This document shows positions 52,628 through 60,795 of a stretch of DNA of 64,000 bases, one piece after another. The stretch is taken from the NCBI RefSeq assembly GCF_000423925.1, contig NZ_AUIX01000003.1:62001-126000 (forward strand). Direction: 5' to 3'. The first letter of the stretch is position 1; each line of letters opens with the position of its first letter. Made by a program: the position numbers and the translations under genes. The stretch comes from Butyrivibrio sp. VCD2006 (lineage in GTDB: Bacteria > Bacillota > Clostridia > Lachnospirales > Lachnospiraceae). The notes below the pieces were generated by a model. It was given only the letters and a program-made list of their open reading frames with translations. It searched no databases and was not told the DNA's origin.

Positions 52628-54204
52628 GTATAAATTCTAAGTCCTTTCGGATAATGATTTTTAAAAATGCCCCCTGCATATTTAGCCCATCCAAGGCTAT
52701 ATCCCGCTGTTGTAACAAGATACCATCCGTTTTGCATGTCCGCTTCCCTAAAGCTCATACCACCTATAAACTGCATGGACTTTTCGGAAAGTTCGTATGT
52801 AAGCTTTACGTTCTCTTTAGAAAGTGTAAGAGCAAGAGCATGTGAAGGCTCAAATCTGCCGTTCTTAATTGTTCCAAGATGAAGTCCGGGACGCATTACA
52901 GAAAGGCCATTTATTCCCGGCATACCTTCTGGCGCAAGATAAAGCTGTTCGCCAAACATAAACGGAGTACCACTAAATACTCCCTCAATTCTTACTAAAG
53001 ACTTGGCTCCTCTTTGGCCTTTTTTACCGGACTTATTCTTTTTATCACCTTTAGAATCATCAGATCTTTTCGCAGTTTCCTCAGCAAAAGATACATCTAC
53101 AAGAAATTCATTGGCAAACTCGATAAATGACTTAATGTCATCACTATTTACAGTTTTAAGCTTACCATTAATCCCATAGAGTCCTTTATTTAAAGTGATA
53201 TCGCCAGCCTTTTCAAATGCAGCAAGAAAATGGCCTTCGCCGCTTATTCTATGAGGCCATAATCTGACTGAGCATTTTGAAAGACTTGAATCAAGTAAAT
53301 CTTTATCAATGTTTTCCAAGGAATTATTTTCATCTTGAGGATGACTAATTGCACTAAGTGCACCATCATTTAATATACTTTCAAGGTATCTGGCCTTTCC
53401 ACGTTCCATGCCATCAAAGAGCTGTATATCTAATGGCTTTAGCCCCATCGATATCAAATTATGTACCTGAAGTTCATCCTCTTCAGGTGCAAAGGTACAG
53501 GTCGAATAAACAAGCCGCCCACCCGGAGCAAGCATTTTCACAGCTTCTATCAGAATGTCCTTTTGCCTTTTTGCGCATAAAGCAACATTTTCAAGGCTCC
53601 AGTTATCAATCGCCTCATCATTTTTCCTGAACATACCCTCACCGGAACAAGGTGCATCCACAAGTATCTTGTCAAAATATCCCTCGAAAATCTCCGAGAG
53701 TTTTTCAGGTCTCATATTAGTAACAAGTGCATTTCTTATTCCAAGTCGTTCAATATTCAGCGAAAGAATCTGTGCTCTCTTTTTATCTATCTCATTAGTA
53801 ACAAGAATACCTTCTCCATTCATTCTGCAAGCAATCTGTGTACTCTTGCCACCAGGAGCTGCGCAAAGATCAAGTATCTTCTCACCAGGCTTTGGATCAA
53901 GATAATGCACCGGCGCCATAGCACTGGGCTCCTGAATATAATATAATCCGGCCTCATGAAAGGGGTGCTTTCCGGGAGCTCCATCGGAATATACCCTGGC
54001 ATTCTTTTCCCAATCGACCTCGTTAGTTATTCTGATATCAGCGTTTTTTAGGTCATCCAAAACCTCATTTTTTAAGCCCGTTACTTTAAATGGGTTAATT
54101 CTTAACGCAGATATCTTCTCTCCCGAAATAGCTTTCTCAAAATCAGGATAATCTTCTAAAAGTAATGCTCTAATTCTATTTTCAAAGTTAATATCAAAGC
54201 TCAT
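52624..54204 (-). CDS. rRNA cytosine-C5 methyltransferase (RsmF/NOL1/NOP2/Sun family)
   Basis: SAM-dependent RNA m5C methyltransferase, 526 residues. Motif I LDLCAAPGGKSTQ binds SAM; the catalytic cysteines lie in DAPCSGEGMF (motif IV) and YSTCTFAPEEDE (motif VI). After the catalytic core comes a linker with a Lys/Ser/Gly-rich stretch (GDKKNKSGKKGQRG) and a PUA-like C-terminal domain (GLHLGTIKNGRFEPSHALAL), the arrangement of YebU/RsmF proteins. The rRNA position it modifies is unknown. It overlaps the regulator gene (11 bp) and the ABC gene (4 bp). Confidence 0.92.
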   Translation of the reverse strand: MSFDINFENRIRALLLEDYPDFEKAISGEKISALRINPFKVTGLKNEVLDDLKNADIRITNEVDWEKNARVYSDGAPGKHPFHEAGLYYIQEPSAMAPVHYLDPKPGEKILDLCAAPGGKSTQIACRMNGEGILVTNEIDKKRAQILSLNIERLGIRNALVTNMRPEKLSEIFEGYFDKILVDAPCSGEGMFRKNDEAIDNWSLENVALCAKRQKDILIEAVKMLAPGGRLVYSTCTFAPEEDELQVHNLISMGLKPLDIQLFDGMERGKARYLESILNDGALSAISHPQDENNSLENIDKDLLDSSLSKCSVRLWPHRISGEGHFLAAFEKAGDITLNKGLYGINGKLKTVNSDDIKSFIEFANEFLVDVSFAEETAKRSDDSKGDKKNKSGKKGQRGAKSLVRIEGVFSGTPFMFGEQLYLAPEGMPGINGLSVMRPGLHLGTIKNGRFEPSHALALTLSKENVKLTYELSEKSMQFIGGMSFREADMQNGWYLVTTAGYSLGWAKYAGGIFKNHYPKGLRIYT

Positions 54205-54568
54205 CTTTATGCTCTTTTATAAATTTCTTTATTCCTTTAAAGGTCTCAGGACTAATAATATGCTCGATTCTGCAAGCATCGTTTTCAGCAATTTCAGGGC
54301 TGACCTTAGCTGTAAGCATAAGGAACTTGGTAAGATTTGTATGTCTGTCATAGACACTTTTAGCCTTCTTTAAGCCATCTTCCGTAAGCTCAAGCTCACC
54401 ATCATCAGCTACTGTTATATAACCGTTTTCCTTTAATATTCCAACTGCTCTTGAGACACTGGGTCTTGAAAACCCAAGTTCATTAGCAACATCTATTGAT
54501 CTAACATATCCATTTTTCTTCTTTAAGAGATATATTGTTTCGATATAGTCTTCACCGGATTCCTGCAT
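54194..54568 (-). CDS. DtxR/MntR-family metal-dependent regulator with mixed metal ligands
   Basis: 124-residue winged-helix regulator with a dimerisation/metal domain and no SH3-like third domain, so of MntR size. It is headed by EDYIETIYLL, then the DNA-binding helix GFSRPSVSRAV. Putative ligands by alignment with MntR: D7, E10, H76, C99, E102, H103. MntR has Glu at the position of C99, while DtxR/IdeR has Cys there; DtxR has Met at the position of D7. So the protein mixes the Mn-type and Fe-type sites. It leads the operon with rsmF and the ABC exporter. GGAGG precedes ATG 54568, and the promoter is at 54604-54632. Confidence 0.88.
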   Translation of the reverse strand: MQESGEDYIETIYLLKKKNGYVRSIDVANELGFSRPSVSRAVGILKENGYITVADDGELELTEDGLKKAKSVYDRHTNLTKFLMLTAKVSPEIAENDACRIEHIISPETFKGIKKFIKEHKDEL

Positions 54569-54603
54569 GATAACCTCCTTAAATCTGAAATATTCTGAGT
54601 AAT

Positions 54604-54632
54604 AGTATATTATAAACTGTTAGCATCATCAA
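54604..54632 (-). promoter_or_regulatory. Predicted promoter of the regulator-rsmF-ABC operon
   Basis: Minus strand: -35 TTGATG (54627-54632), 17-bp spacer, -10 TATACT (54604-54609). No clear MntR or DtxR operator palindrome was seen over it. Confidence 0.5.
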
Positions 54633-54671
54633 ACAGAAACTTAAAGAAATATAAGTGTTTACGGCATGAAA

Positions 54672-54706
54672 ATACCCTCATTACTGTTATCCAATAATGA
54701 GGGTAT
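54672..54706 (-). terminator. Intrinsic terminator of rny
   Basis: Minus strand: 12-bp stem (arms 54695-54706 and 54672-54683, ACCCTCATTA core) with an 11-base loop, followed by the short run TTTTC. It begins 31 bp after the rny stop. Confidence 0.6.
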
Positions 54707-54736
54707 ATATCTGTCTCTTCTGTAGTTACAGCGTAA

Positions 54737-56296
54737 TTACTTCGCGTAATCAGTTGCTCTGCTCTCACGAATAATATTAACCTTGATCTGTCCGGGATAT
54801 TCCATCTCGTTCTCAATCTTCTTAGCAATATCTCTTGCCATTAATACCATATCGGAGTCGCTTATCTGCTCGGGAACAACCATTACTCTGACTTCTCTTC
54901 CGGCCTGAATAGCAAATGAGTGATCAACGCCCTTAAAGCTTCCTGTGATCTCCTCGAGTTCTTTTAATCTGCTGGTATAAGTTTCCAGTGTCTCTCTTCT
55001 AGCTCCGGGTCTAGCAGCTGAAATTGTATCAGCGGCCTGAACCAATACTGCTATGAGTGACTGAGGCTCAACATCACCATGATGTGCCTCAACTGCATTG
55101 ATGACGGTTGCAGACTCTTTATACTTCTTACAAATATCAACACCAAGTGAAATATGTGAGCCTTCCATTTCATGATCAACAGCCTTACCGATATCATGAA
55201 GAAGACCTGCTCTCTTAGCTATACGTACATCAAGCTCCAATTCTGAAGCCATAAGTCCACAAAGCTGTGATACTTCAACTGAATGCTTAAGTGCGTTCTG
55301 ACCATAACTTGTACGGAAACGCATACGACCAAGAAGTTTGATAATTTCAGGATGAAGTCCGTGAACACCTGCTTCAAGTGCGGCATTCTCACCCTCTTCT
55401 TTAATCTTGTTGGCAACTTCCTTCTGTGCCTTCTCAACCATCTCTTCAATTCTTGCAGGATGGATTCTTCCATCTACAATAAGTTTCTCAAGAGCAATTC
55501 TTGCAACTTCTCTTCTGATAGGATCAAATCCTGAGATAACAACTGCCTCAGGTGTATCGTCAATAATAAGATCTACACCTGTCATTGTCTCGAGAGTTCT
55601 GATATTTCTACCCTCACGACCGATAATGCGTCCCTTCATCTCATCATTGGGAAGCTGAACAACTGAAATAGTTGTTTCGGAAACATGATCAGCGGCACAT
55701 CTCTGAATCGCATTAACTACGATTTCCTTAGCACGCTTGTCTGCTTCTTCCTTTGCCTCCGCTTCCATGTTCTTAATCATGACTGCGGATTCATGTTTTA
55801 CGTCATCTTCAACAATTTTTAAAAGATACTCTTTTGCCTGCTCGGAGGTTAAGCCTGAGATTTTCTCAAGTTCCTGTCTTCTCTGCTCATCCAGCTTTGC
55901 AACCTCTTGCGTTTTCTTGTTCAATGCATCTTCACGTGCATTTAAACTGGCCTCTTTCTTCTCAATTGCTTCTGATCTTTTCTCGACATTTTCTTCTTTC
56001 TGCTGAACTCTACGTTCTGAACGTTGAACCTCTGCTCTCCTATCCCTCACTTCTTTTTCAAGCTCATTTCTAGCCTTAAGTGATTCTTCTTTTACTTCCA
56101 GGAGTTTTTCGCGCTTCGATTCATCGGCAGCTCTTACAGCATCGTCGATGATTTTTCTTGCCCTTTCCTCTGCGGTTCCGATCTTACTCTCATTCTCCGC
56201 GTCAATTTTCTTTTGACGGAAGGTCATGATCAATGCGGTTACCAGTACTGAAATGACAAGAGTTGCTGCTACTGCTACAAGTATAATTGTAAGCAT
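54737..56296 (-). CDS. rny: Ribonuclease Y
   Basis: Membrane-anchored endoribonuclease that starts decay of many mRNAs in Firmicutes. In order over 519 residues: N-terminal membrane segment (3-25), long charged coiled coil (about 30-170), KH RNA-binding domain ([15 protein letters not shown]), and HD catalytic domain with [17 protein letters not shown] and the AHHGD segment. Length and layout are standard. ATG at 56296 has GGAGG upstream. The gene is single, downstream of recA-recX, an arrangement also found in other Clostridia. Confidence 0.97.
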   Translation of the reverse strand: MLTIILVAVAATLVISVLVTALIMTFRQKKIDAENESKIGTAEERARKIIDDAVRAADESKREKLLEVKEESLKARNELEKEVRDRRAEVQRSERRVQQKEENVEKRSEAIEKKEASLNAREDALNKKTQEVAKLDEQRRQELEKISGLTSEQAKEYLLKIVEDDVKHESAVMIKNMEAEAKEEADKRAKEIVVNAIQRCAADHVSETTISVVQLPNDEMKGRIIGREGRNIRTLETMTGVDLIIDDTPEAVVISGFDPIRREVARIALEKLIVDGRIHPARIEEMVEKAQKEVANKIKEEGENAALEAGVHGLHPEIIKLLGRMRFRTSYGQNALKHSVEVSQLCGLMASELELDVRIAKRAGLLHDIGKAVDHEMEGSHISLGVDICKKYKESATVINAVEAHHGDVEPQSLIAVLVQAADTISAARPGARRETLETYTSRLKELEEITGSFKGVDHSFAIQAGREVRVMVVPEQISDSDMVLMARDIAKKIENEMEYPGQIKVNIIRESRATDYAK

Positions 56297-56398
56297 ACAG
56301 GAGCACCTCCTTATTCAATTTTCATTGTACGATATTTTGTATAAAACGAATTAAAAATGCATTATTTCATACAATATAACAACATATTAAGTTTAAAC

Positions 56399-57022
56399 TT
56401 AGATGGTGCTTGTGTCAAGAGATAACGCTTTGCCGATAACGTCATTACTAAAGCCTTTTCGATACAAAAAAGCCATCAGTTTTTGTTTCTCTTCAAATGT
56501 TATTGAATCAGGATCGTAGTGCTTCTTCTTTAGAAGACTTACACACAGTGCCAGTTCAGGATCATTGTCTTCCTCGGTATAGGCTTCACTTAAGAGTCTT
56601 TCAATAATATCCGATGAAACACCTTTTTGAATCAGATCATGTTTTATCCTGTTTCTGCTTCTAAGATTCATCTGATATGCTATATAATCTCTTGCAAATC
56701 GTTCGTCATCGATATACTTATATGATTTAAGATAAGAAATTGCATCGTCTATTACCTCTTCCGTATACATCCCTTCTCTTAACTTATCTCTAAGCTTGCG
56801 TTCAGTATAATCTCGCTTCTGCAAAAGATTCATTGCTCTAAGTTTAGCTCTCTTTGGAATTACCGTTTGGGTTATTTCATTAAAAACAGGCGAAGAAATC
56901 TCTTCGCCTGTATGCAAACCATAACCTCTAATCTCTCCCCTGTACAGGATAAATGCGAATTCACCATCTATAAATACTTTAGATCGCTTATTATCTAACG
57001 CTACTATATCCGTTACAGTCAT
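56399..57022 (-). CDS. recX: RecA regulatory protein RecX
   Basis: Binds RecA filaments and modulates recombination. The 207-residue, charged, mostly helical protein shows the three-helix repeats typical of RecX (KRDYTERKLRDKLREGMYTEEVIDDAI, DDERFARDYIAYQ, FLYRKGFSNDVIGKAL). It starts five bases after the recA stop and should be co-transcribed with recA, hence induced by DNA damage. Confidence 0.92.
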   Translation of the reverse strand: MTVTDIVALDNKRSKVFIDGEFAFILYRGEIRGYGLHTGEEISSPVFNEITQTVIPKRAKLRAMNLLQKRDYTERKLRDKLREGMYTEEVIDDAISYLKSYKYIDDERFARDYIAYQMNLRSRNRIKHDLIQKGVSSDIIERLLSEAYTEEDNDPELALCVSLLKKKHYDPDSITFEEKQKLMAFLYRKGFSNDVIGKALSLDTSTI

Positions 57023-57027
57023 AAATG

Positions 57028-58098
57028 TTATGCCTCTTCTGTTTTTGATGTCTTAGTCTTTTTTCCTGTGGCTACAGGCTCTTCTCCCTTAGCCTCTTCG
57101 CCACCTTCAAGACCATAATGCGCTCTTACCTTAGCAGCGATCTCTTCAAGAACCTCGGGGTGCTCTGCAAGATATGTCTTTGCATTCTCACGTCCCTGTC
57201 CGATCTTATCACTGCCGTACTGATACCATGCTCCGCTCTTGTTAACAATATCAACTGCTGCAGCAAGATCAAGAACATCTCCTGTATAAGAAATTCCCTT
57301 GCCATACATGATATCGAATTCTGCCTCTTTAAACGGCGGTGCAATCTTATTCTTAACAATCTTGACTCTGGTGCGGTTACCGATAGATTCACCACTCTGC
57401 TTAAGAGTCTCAATTCTTCTGACATCCATTCTGACTGATGAATAGAACTTAAGGGCACGTCCGCCGGTTGTGGTCTCCGGATTACCGAACATAACGCCAA
57501 CCTTCTCACGAAGCTGATTTATAAATATAACTGTACAGTTGGATTTGCTGATAACAGCTGTAAGCTTACGAAGAGCCTGTGACATAAGTCTCGCCTGAAG
57601 ACCAACATGAGAATCACCCATATCTCCATCAATCTCTGCCTTGGGAACAAGCGCTGCTACAGAGTCTACAACAACTATATCGATAGCGCCTGAGCGTACC
57701 ATTGTCTCACAGATCTCCAGTGCCTGCTCACCTGAATCAGGCTGAGAAATATAAAGATTATCAACATCAACACCGATGTTCTTAGCATATACCGGATCAA
57801 GAGCATGCTCAGCATCAATGAATCCTGCAATGCCGCCTCTCTTCTGAACCTCTGCGATCATGTGAAGTGTAACTGTGGTCTTACCACTGGATTCCGGTCC
57901 ATAAATCTCAACAATACGTCCCTTAGGAATACCTCCAAGACCAAGTGCTATATCAAGGCTAAGTGAACCTGTGGGAGTAGTCTCCACGCTCATCTGTGCT
58001 GAAGGATCACCAAGCTTCATAACTGCACCCTTACCAAATTGCTTCTCAATCTGACCAAGTGCTGCCTCTAATGCTTTCTGCTTATCTTCTCTTTCCAT
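57028..58098 (-). CDS. recA: Recombinase RecA
   Basis: DNA strand exchange and SOS co-protease. The protein from ATG 58098 ([20 protein letters not shown], 356 residues) has the Walker [18 protein letters not shown], the L1 loop with [17 protein letters not shown], and [21 protein letters not shown] (L2). The C-terminal tail is Glu/Lys-rich. The start has AGGAG at proper spacing; a further in-frame extension to 58152 would run through the LexA-controlled promoter and is wrong. Two LexA-type sites (58122-58133, 58147-58158) indicate SOS control. Confidence 0.98.
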   Translation of the reverse strand: MEREDKQKALEAALGQIEKQFGKGAVMKLGDPSAQMSVETTPTGSLSLDIALGLGGIPKGRIVEIYGPESSGKTTVTLHMIAEVQKRGGIAGFIDAEHALDPVYAKNIGVDVDNLYISQPDSGEQALEICETMVRSGAIDIVVVDSVAALVPKAEIDGDMGDSHVGLQARLMSQALRKLTAVISKSNCTVIFINQLREKVGVMFGNPETTTGGRALKFYSSVRMDVRRIETLKQSGESIGNRTRVKIVKNKIAPPFKEAEFDIMYGKGISYTGDVLDLAAAVDIVNKSGAWYQYGSDKIGQGRENAKTYLAEHPEVLEEIAAKVRAHYGLEGGEEAKGEEPVATGKKTKTSKTEEA

Positions 58099-58121
58099 AC
58101 TGATCTTCTCCTTTTCTTTCA

Positions 58122-58133
58122 GAACAAGCGTTC
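58122..58133. promoter_or_regulatory. LexA (SOS) box 1 of recA
   Basis: GAAC-AAGC-GTTC matches the Gram-positive LexA core GAAC-N4-GTTC; the palindrome extends to 16 bp (CAGAAC...GTTCTG). It lies just downstream of the -10 box, over the start of transcription. Confidence 0.85.
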
Positions 58134-58140
58134 TGTAATG

Positions 58141-58169
58141 ATAATAAAACAAATGTTCGTTTGTGTCAA
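58141..58169 (-). promoter_or_regulatory. recA promoter
   Basis: Minus strand: perfect -35 TTGACA (58164-58169), 17-bp spacer, -10 TATTAT (58141-58146). The spacer holds the second LexA-type site, and the first site lies right after the -10. Confidence 0.85.
58147..58158. promoter_or_regulatory. LexA-like box 2 of recA (imperfect)
   Basis: On the minus strand GAAC-ATTT-GTTT, one base off the GAAC-N4-GTTC core, exactly filling the promoter spacer. Bound LexA here would block RNA polymerase directly. Confidence 0.6.
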
Positions 58170-58301
58170 CATAAAAAAACTCAAATTTTTACCTATAAAC
58201 AAATAAAAAATGGAAAAATTGGCGACACGCCATAATTAAGACTTTTGTATATTACACATACAAAATGGAAAAGTCAACAAGAAATATTTATCTTCCACCT
58301 A

Positions 58302-58712
58302 TCACACTGAGAACGCAAACAAAGCAAGCTTAGAGATTACAAGCTCCCTTACGATCATTCCTGCTTTTTCCTTCTCTTCTGCAGAAATAGCAGCAAATTC
58401 ATTCATGGTATAGATTTTTTCCTGATAATGATCAGCTTTGCCTTTTCTCAACTGACTGACTCTGATCTTGGACTTAAGCTGCTTATATACGCGGAACTCA
58501 TAGTCCTCCTCAGTGATATAGTAGAGATGACTTTCCAGGGTTGTTGAGGGATCCATATCTTTTATAATGTATCTCTCAACAATAGTCTTAAACTTGAACG
58601 GTGCCATTTCATCCGCGAGGATATCCTTATAGCTGAGTCTTGCTCCAAAATAATATCTTGAAACATCCTGCATCATGTATTTAAAATCATCCTCGTTTAC
58701 AATGTTATACAA
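58302..58712 (-). CDS. Hypothetical cytoplasmic protein
   Basis: 136 residues without a membrane segment, signal peptide or domain I recognise. It is charged with many Tyr and Lys residues (DDFKYMMQDVSRYYFGARLS; EEDYEFRVYKQLKSKIRVSQ). The start is TTG at 58712, which has a good AGGGGA site eight bases upstream; there is no suitable ATG. It is between the sigma-like gene and recA, both on the same strand, about 150 bp behind the former. Function unknown. Confidence 0.7.
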   Translation of the reverse strand: MYNIVNEDDFKYMMQDVSRYYFGARLSYKDILADEMAPFKFKTIVERYIIKDMDPSTTLESHLYYITEEDYEFRVYKQLKSKIRVSQLRKGKADHYQEKIYTMNEFAAISAEEKEKAGMIVRELVISKLALFAFSV

Positions 58713-58786
58713 GCACTTATCCCCTTTGCTCTAAACTGATATTATCATTTTCGGTGTCCAATATTTGCCACACCTGTCATAATTTT

Positions 58787-58816
58787 TGCCGGCTAACAAA
58801 AACAGCCGGCATTTTT
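58787..58816 (+). terminator. Rightward terminator-like hairpin downstream of the sigma-like gene
   Basis: TGCCGGCT (58787-58794) and AGCCGGCA (58804-58811) with a nine-base loop are followed by T5 on the plus strand. On the minus strand the stem is followed by A, not T. So it points against the neighbouring genes and has no plus-strand gene before it. Confidence 0.6.
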
Positions 58817-58861
58817 ATAATCTCATCAACAAAATTATTTCAATTTTCACTAATGATTAAA

Positions 58862-59623
58862 TTATTTATTTTCAGGAGTATAACTAATATCCTCTATCTG
58901 ATTACCGCATGCCTTTATAGCTTCGAGTATCTTTGATTTCTCCCAGCCTGTCTCTTCTGCAAGTTCATCAACCGTGCAGCTTCTTCTAAGTTCATCGGCA
59001 AGTTCCTTGGCCTTGTCCGCTACCTCCTGAACAAGCCGAACTGCTTTCTGTGCCCTTGCGGTTTCAGCAGCATCATCTTCAATCAGATTTTCCATGGCAT
59101 CCATTACCATCTGTGCCAGATAAGCATCACATTCCTTATGGTCATCAACTGAAGAAAGATCATTTGACGCCTTCATAAGAGCGATATTCCCTTCCCCAAT
59201 AAGGTCCTCCAGTAAAACGCCCTGCTCAGCATAGAGCTTAGCAACATCAACGACCATAGGGAGACTGAGCTCAACAAGTCTTTTCTTTGCATCTGCTTCA
59301 CCGGCCATCGCAGCTATAGTTATAGCCTCTTTTTCACCATCCGAAACAGTTTCAAGCATAGAGAGCTCCTCAAGATATTCCGAGAGATAGCCCGTCTCCT
59401 CTTCGCTTAAATATTCTGTTGAATCAATTGCTTCACCCACACCAATATTGTGTGCTTTTAAGTAATCATAAATAAGGCTGTACTGTGCATCACTAAGTTC
59501 GAGTGCCTCAAATGCATCCCTTATTTCATCTTCCGTAACAGTTCCACCCTGTCTCCTTGCATGCTTTGTAAGCTCAGACAAGGTCTTGGCAAATTCCTGT
59601 TCTTTATTATCAAGATTAGACAT
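58862..59623 (-). CDS. Aberrant sigma-70-like protein lacking region 4
   Basis: 253 residues. Residues about 10-62 resemble sigma-70 region 1.1 (LSELTKHARRQGGTVTEDEI). Residues 119-152 match region 2.1-2.2 (ELSLPMVVDVAKLYAEQG; LLEDLIGEGNIALMKA), the core-polymerase-binding part. The following stretch, where regions 2.3-2.4 carry aromatic and basic residues that melt and read the -10, is acidic and lacks them (SSVDDHKECDAYLAQMVMDA; ENLIEDDAAE). A region 3-like helix pair follows (TVDELAEETGWEKSKILEAI), and the protein ends without region 4. It could bind core polymerase without recognising a usual promoter, or act as an antagonist. ATG 59623 has AAGGGGA upstream. It lies 72 bp behind a rhomboid-like gene. 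Confidence 0.8.
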   Translation of the reverse strand: MSNLDNKEQEFAKTLSELTKHARRQGGTVTEDEIRDAFEALELSDAQYSLIYDYLKAHNIGVGEAIDSTEYLSEEETGYLSEYLEELSMLETVSDGEKEAITIAAMAGEADAKKRLVELSLPMVVDVAKLYAEQGVLLEDLIGEGNIALMKASNDLSSVDDHKECDAYLAQMVMDAMENLIEDDAAETARAQKAVRLVQEVADKAKELADELRRSCTVDELAEETGWEKSKILEAIKACGNQIEDISYTPENK

Positions 59624-59695
59624 ATAAATCCCCTTTGTAATTCAGTTCTTTCTCAGGCTAGTTAAAATCAGCCTTATTACGAATACACTATTTAA

Positions 59696-60571
59696 TCACT
59701 TTACATGAGTATGTGTAAACAAATGCTCCTGGCAATACTCATAATTGCCATTGCACTTAGAGCAGAATCTGAATTCCAGAGTCGGATCATCATTCTCAGA
59801 TCTGCCGCATACTGCGCATTTATGCTTAGTTATGCCTGGAGGTGTTATCTTCACTGAACGCTTAAAGTCATTCCTTCTCTTAACCTCCTTGGGACGAAGG
59901 TGCATAAGACGGCCACCTGAAAACCAGAAAATCGCAAATGTAAGAAGTGAGGCTGTAATTGCAAAGAACAGATAGATATTACCACCTAAAAATGCCGAAA
60001 TTGCTTCAAATGCAAGCCAACAGCCATAAACTATTCCAAGCCACTTCATCTTGAGCGGAATTATAAACATAAAAAGTACGACATTGTCAGGGAAGGTCGC
60101 TGCAAATGCAAGCAGAATCGACATATTTATATAATATGTGCTGAAAACATATGAAATTGTCTGCATAAGCATGGATATTTCCGTGCTACCAAGATCTGAA
60201 CCATACATGATCATTACATATGCATAAGATAAAAATGATGCAATGATCATCAAAAGAAGTCCTGTGAATATATAGAGATTATACTTATATTCTCCCCAAA
60301 CTCTCTCCATCGTAGTACCAATGGAATAGTAAAAGTACAGCATAATCAGCACGAAAAACAGATTACTCTCTGACGGTGGTACGATTATCCAGGTCACAAG
60401 TCTCCATACCTGTCCATGAAGAATAGCATATGGATTCAGAGTCAGGTAATTTAATAATCCCGACAAAACAGGCGCAAATCTTAAAATATAGCCTATGATA
60501 TAACAAATTATCAGAATCAAAGTCAGATTCCTTATAGCATATTTTCCAAATTTCTTCTCAAATTCGCTCAT
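59696..60571 (-). CDS. Rhomboid-like membrane protein with zinc-ribbon tail
   Basis: 291 residues. Six predicted membrane segments (about 12-220) and an LNPYAILHGQVWRLVTWIIVPP segment recall the rhomboid/derlin fold. The catalytic GxSG motif and its paired His were not found (the expected region reads YINMSILLAFAATFPDN), so it is probably a non-proteolytic relative. The cytoplasmic tail ends in a Cys/His cluster (HKCAVCGR ... FCSKCNGNYEYCQEHLFTHTH) that should bind zinc. It begins the unit with the sigma-like gene, divergent from the activase gene. Function unknown; a membrane chaperone or quality-control role is possible. Confidence 0.75.
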   Translation of the reverse strand: MSEFEKKFGKYAIRNLTLILIICYIIGYILRFAPVLSGLLNYLTLNPYAILHGQVWRLVTWIIVPPSESNLFFVLIMLYFYYSIGTTMERVWGEYKYNLYIFTGLLLMIIASFLSYAYVMIMYGSDLGSTEISMLMQTISYVFSTYYINMSILLAFAATFPDNVVLFMFIIPLKMKWLGIVYGCWLAFEAISAFLGGNIYLFFAITASLLTFAIFWFSGGRLMHLRPKEVKRRNDFKRSVKITPPGITKHKCAVCGRSENDDPTLEFRFCSKCNGNYEYCQEHLFTHTHVK

Positions 60572-60679
60572 AATACTCCAATCAAATCCCTTTTTAAAGG
60601 TTCAATTTTATTGCGCAGAATACGCATTTCTTTAAGAGTTTATCACACTTTTGGGCCTTTTGCACCTCAGTTTGCATAA

Positions 60680-60708
60680 TTGATTTTTAAAGTTTCTTAG
60701 ATTATAAT
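60680..60708 (+). promoter_or_regulatory. Predicted promoter of the dehydratase activase gene
   Basis: Plus strand: -35 TTGATT (60680-60685), 17-bp spacer, perfect -10 TATAAT (60703-60708). The leader would be about 80 nt. Confidence 0.65.
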
Positions 60709-60795
60709 GTAGCGTAATGCGCTTTTTATTAGCAATATAAATATAAGTAGTTACAGTACACATTTTAAAGTTTTAAGGTTCAGAGGTTTTTATTT

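Noticed and set aside
54194..54568. Classic MntR (manganese-only) assignment
   Set aside because: Cys at the position of the MntR Glu99 equivalent makes the metal uncertain, so only the family is given.
58099..58152. Longer RecA start
   Set aside because: It would translate the LexA-controlled promoter region; the ATG at 58098 has a proper ribosome site and family length.
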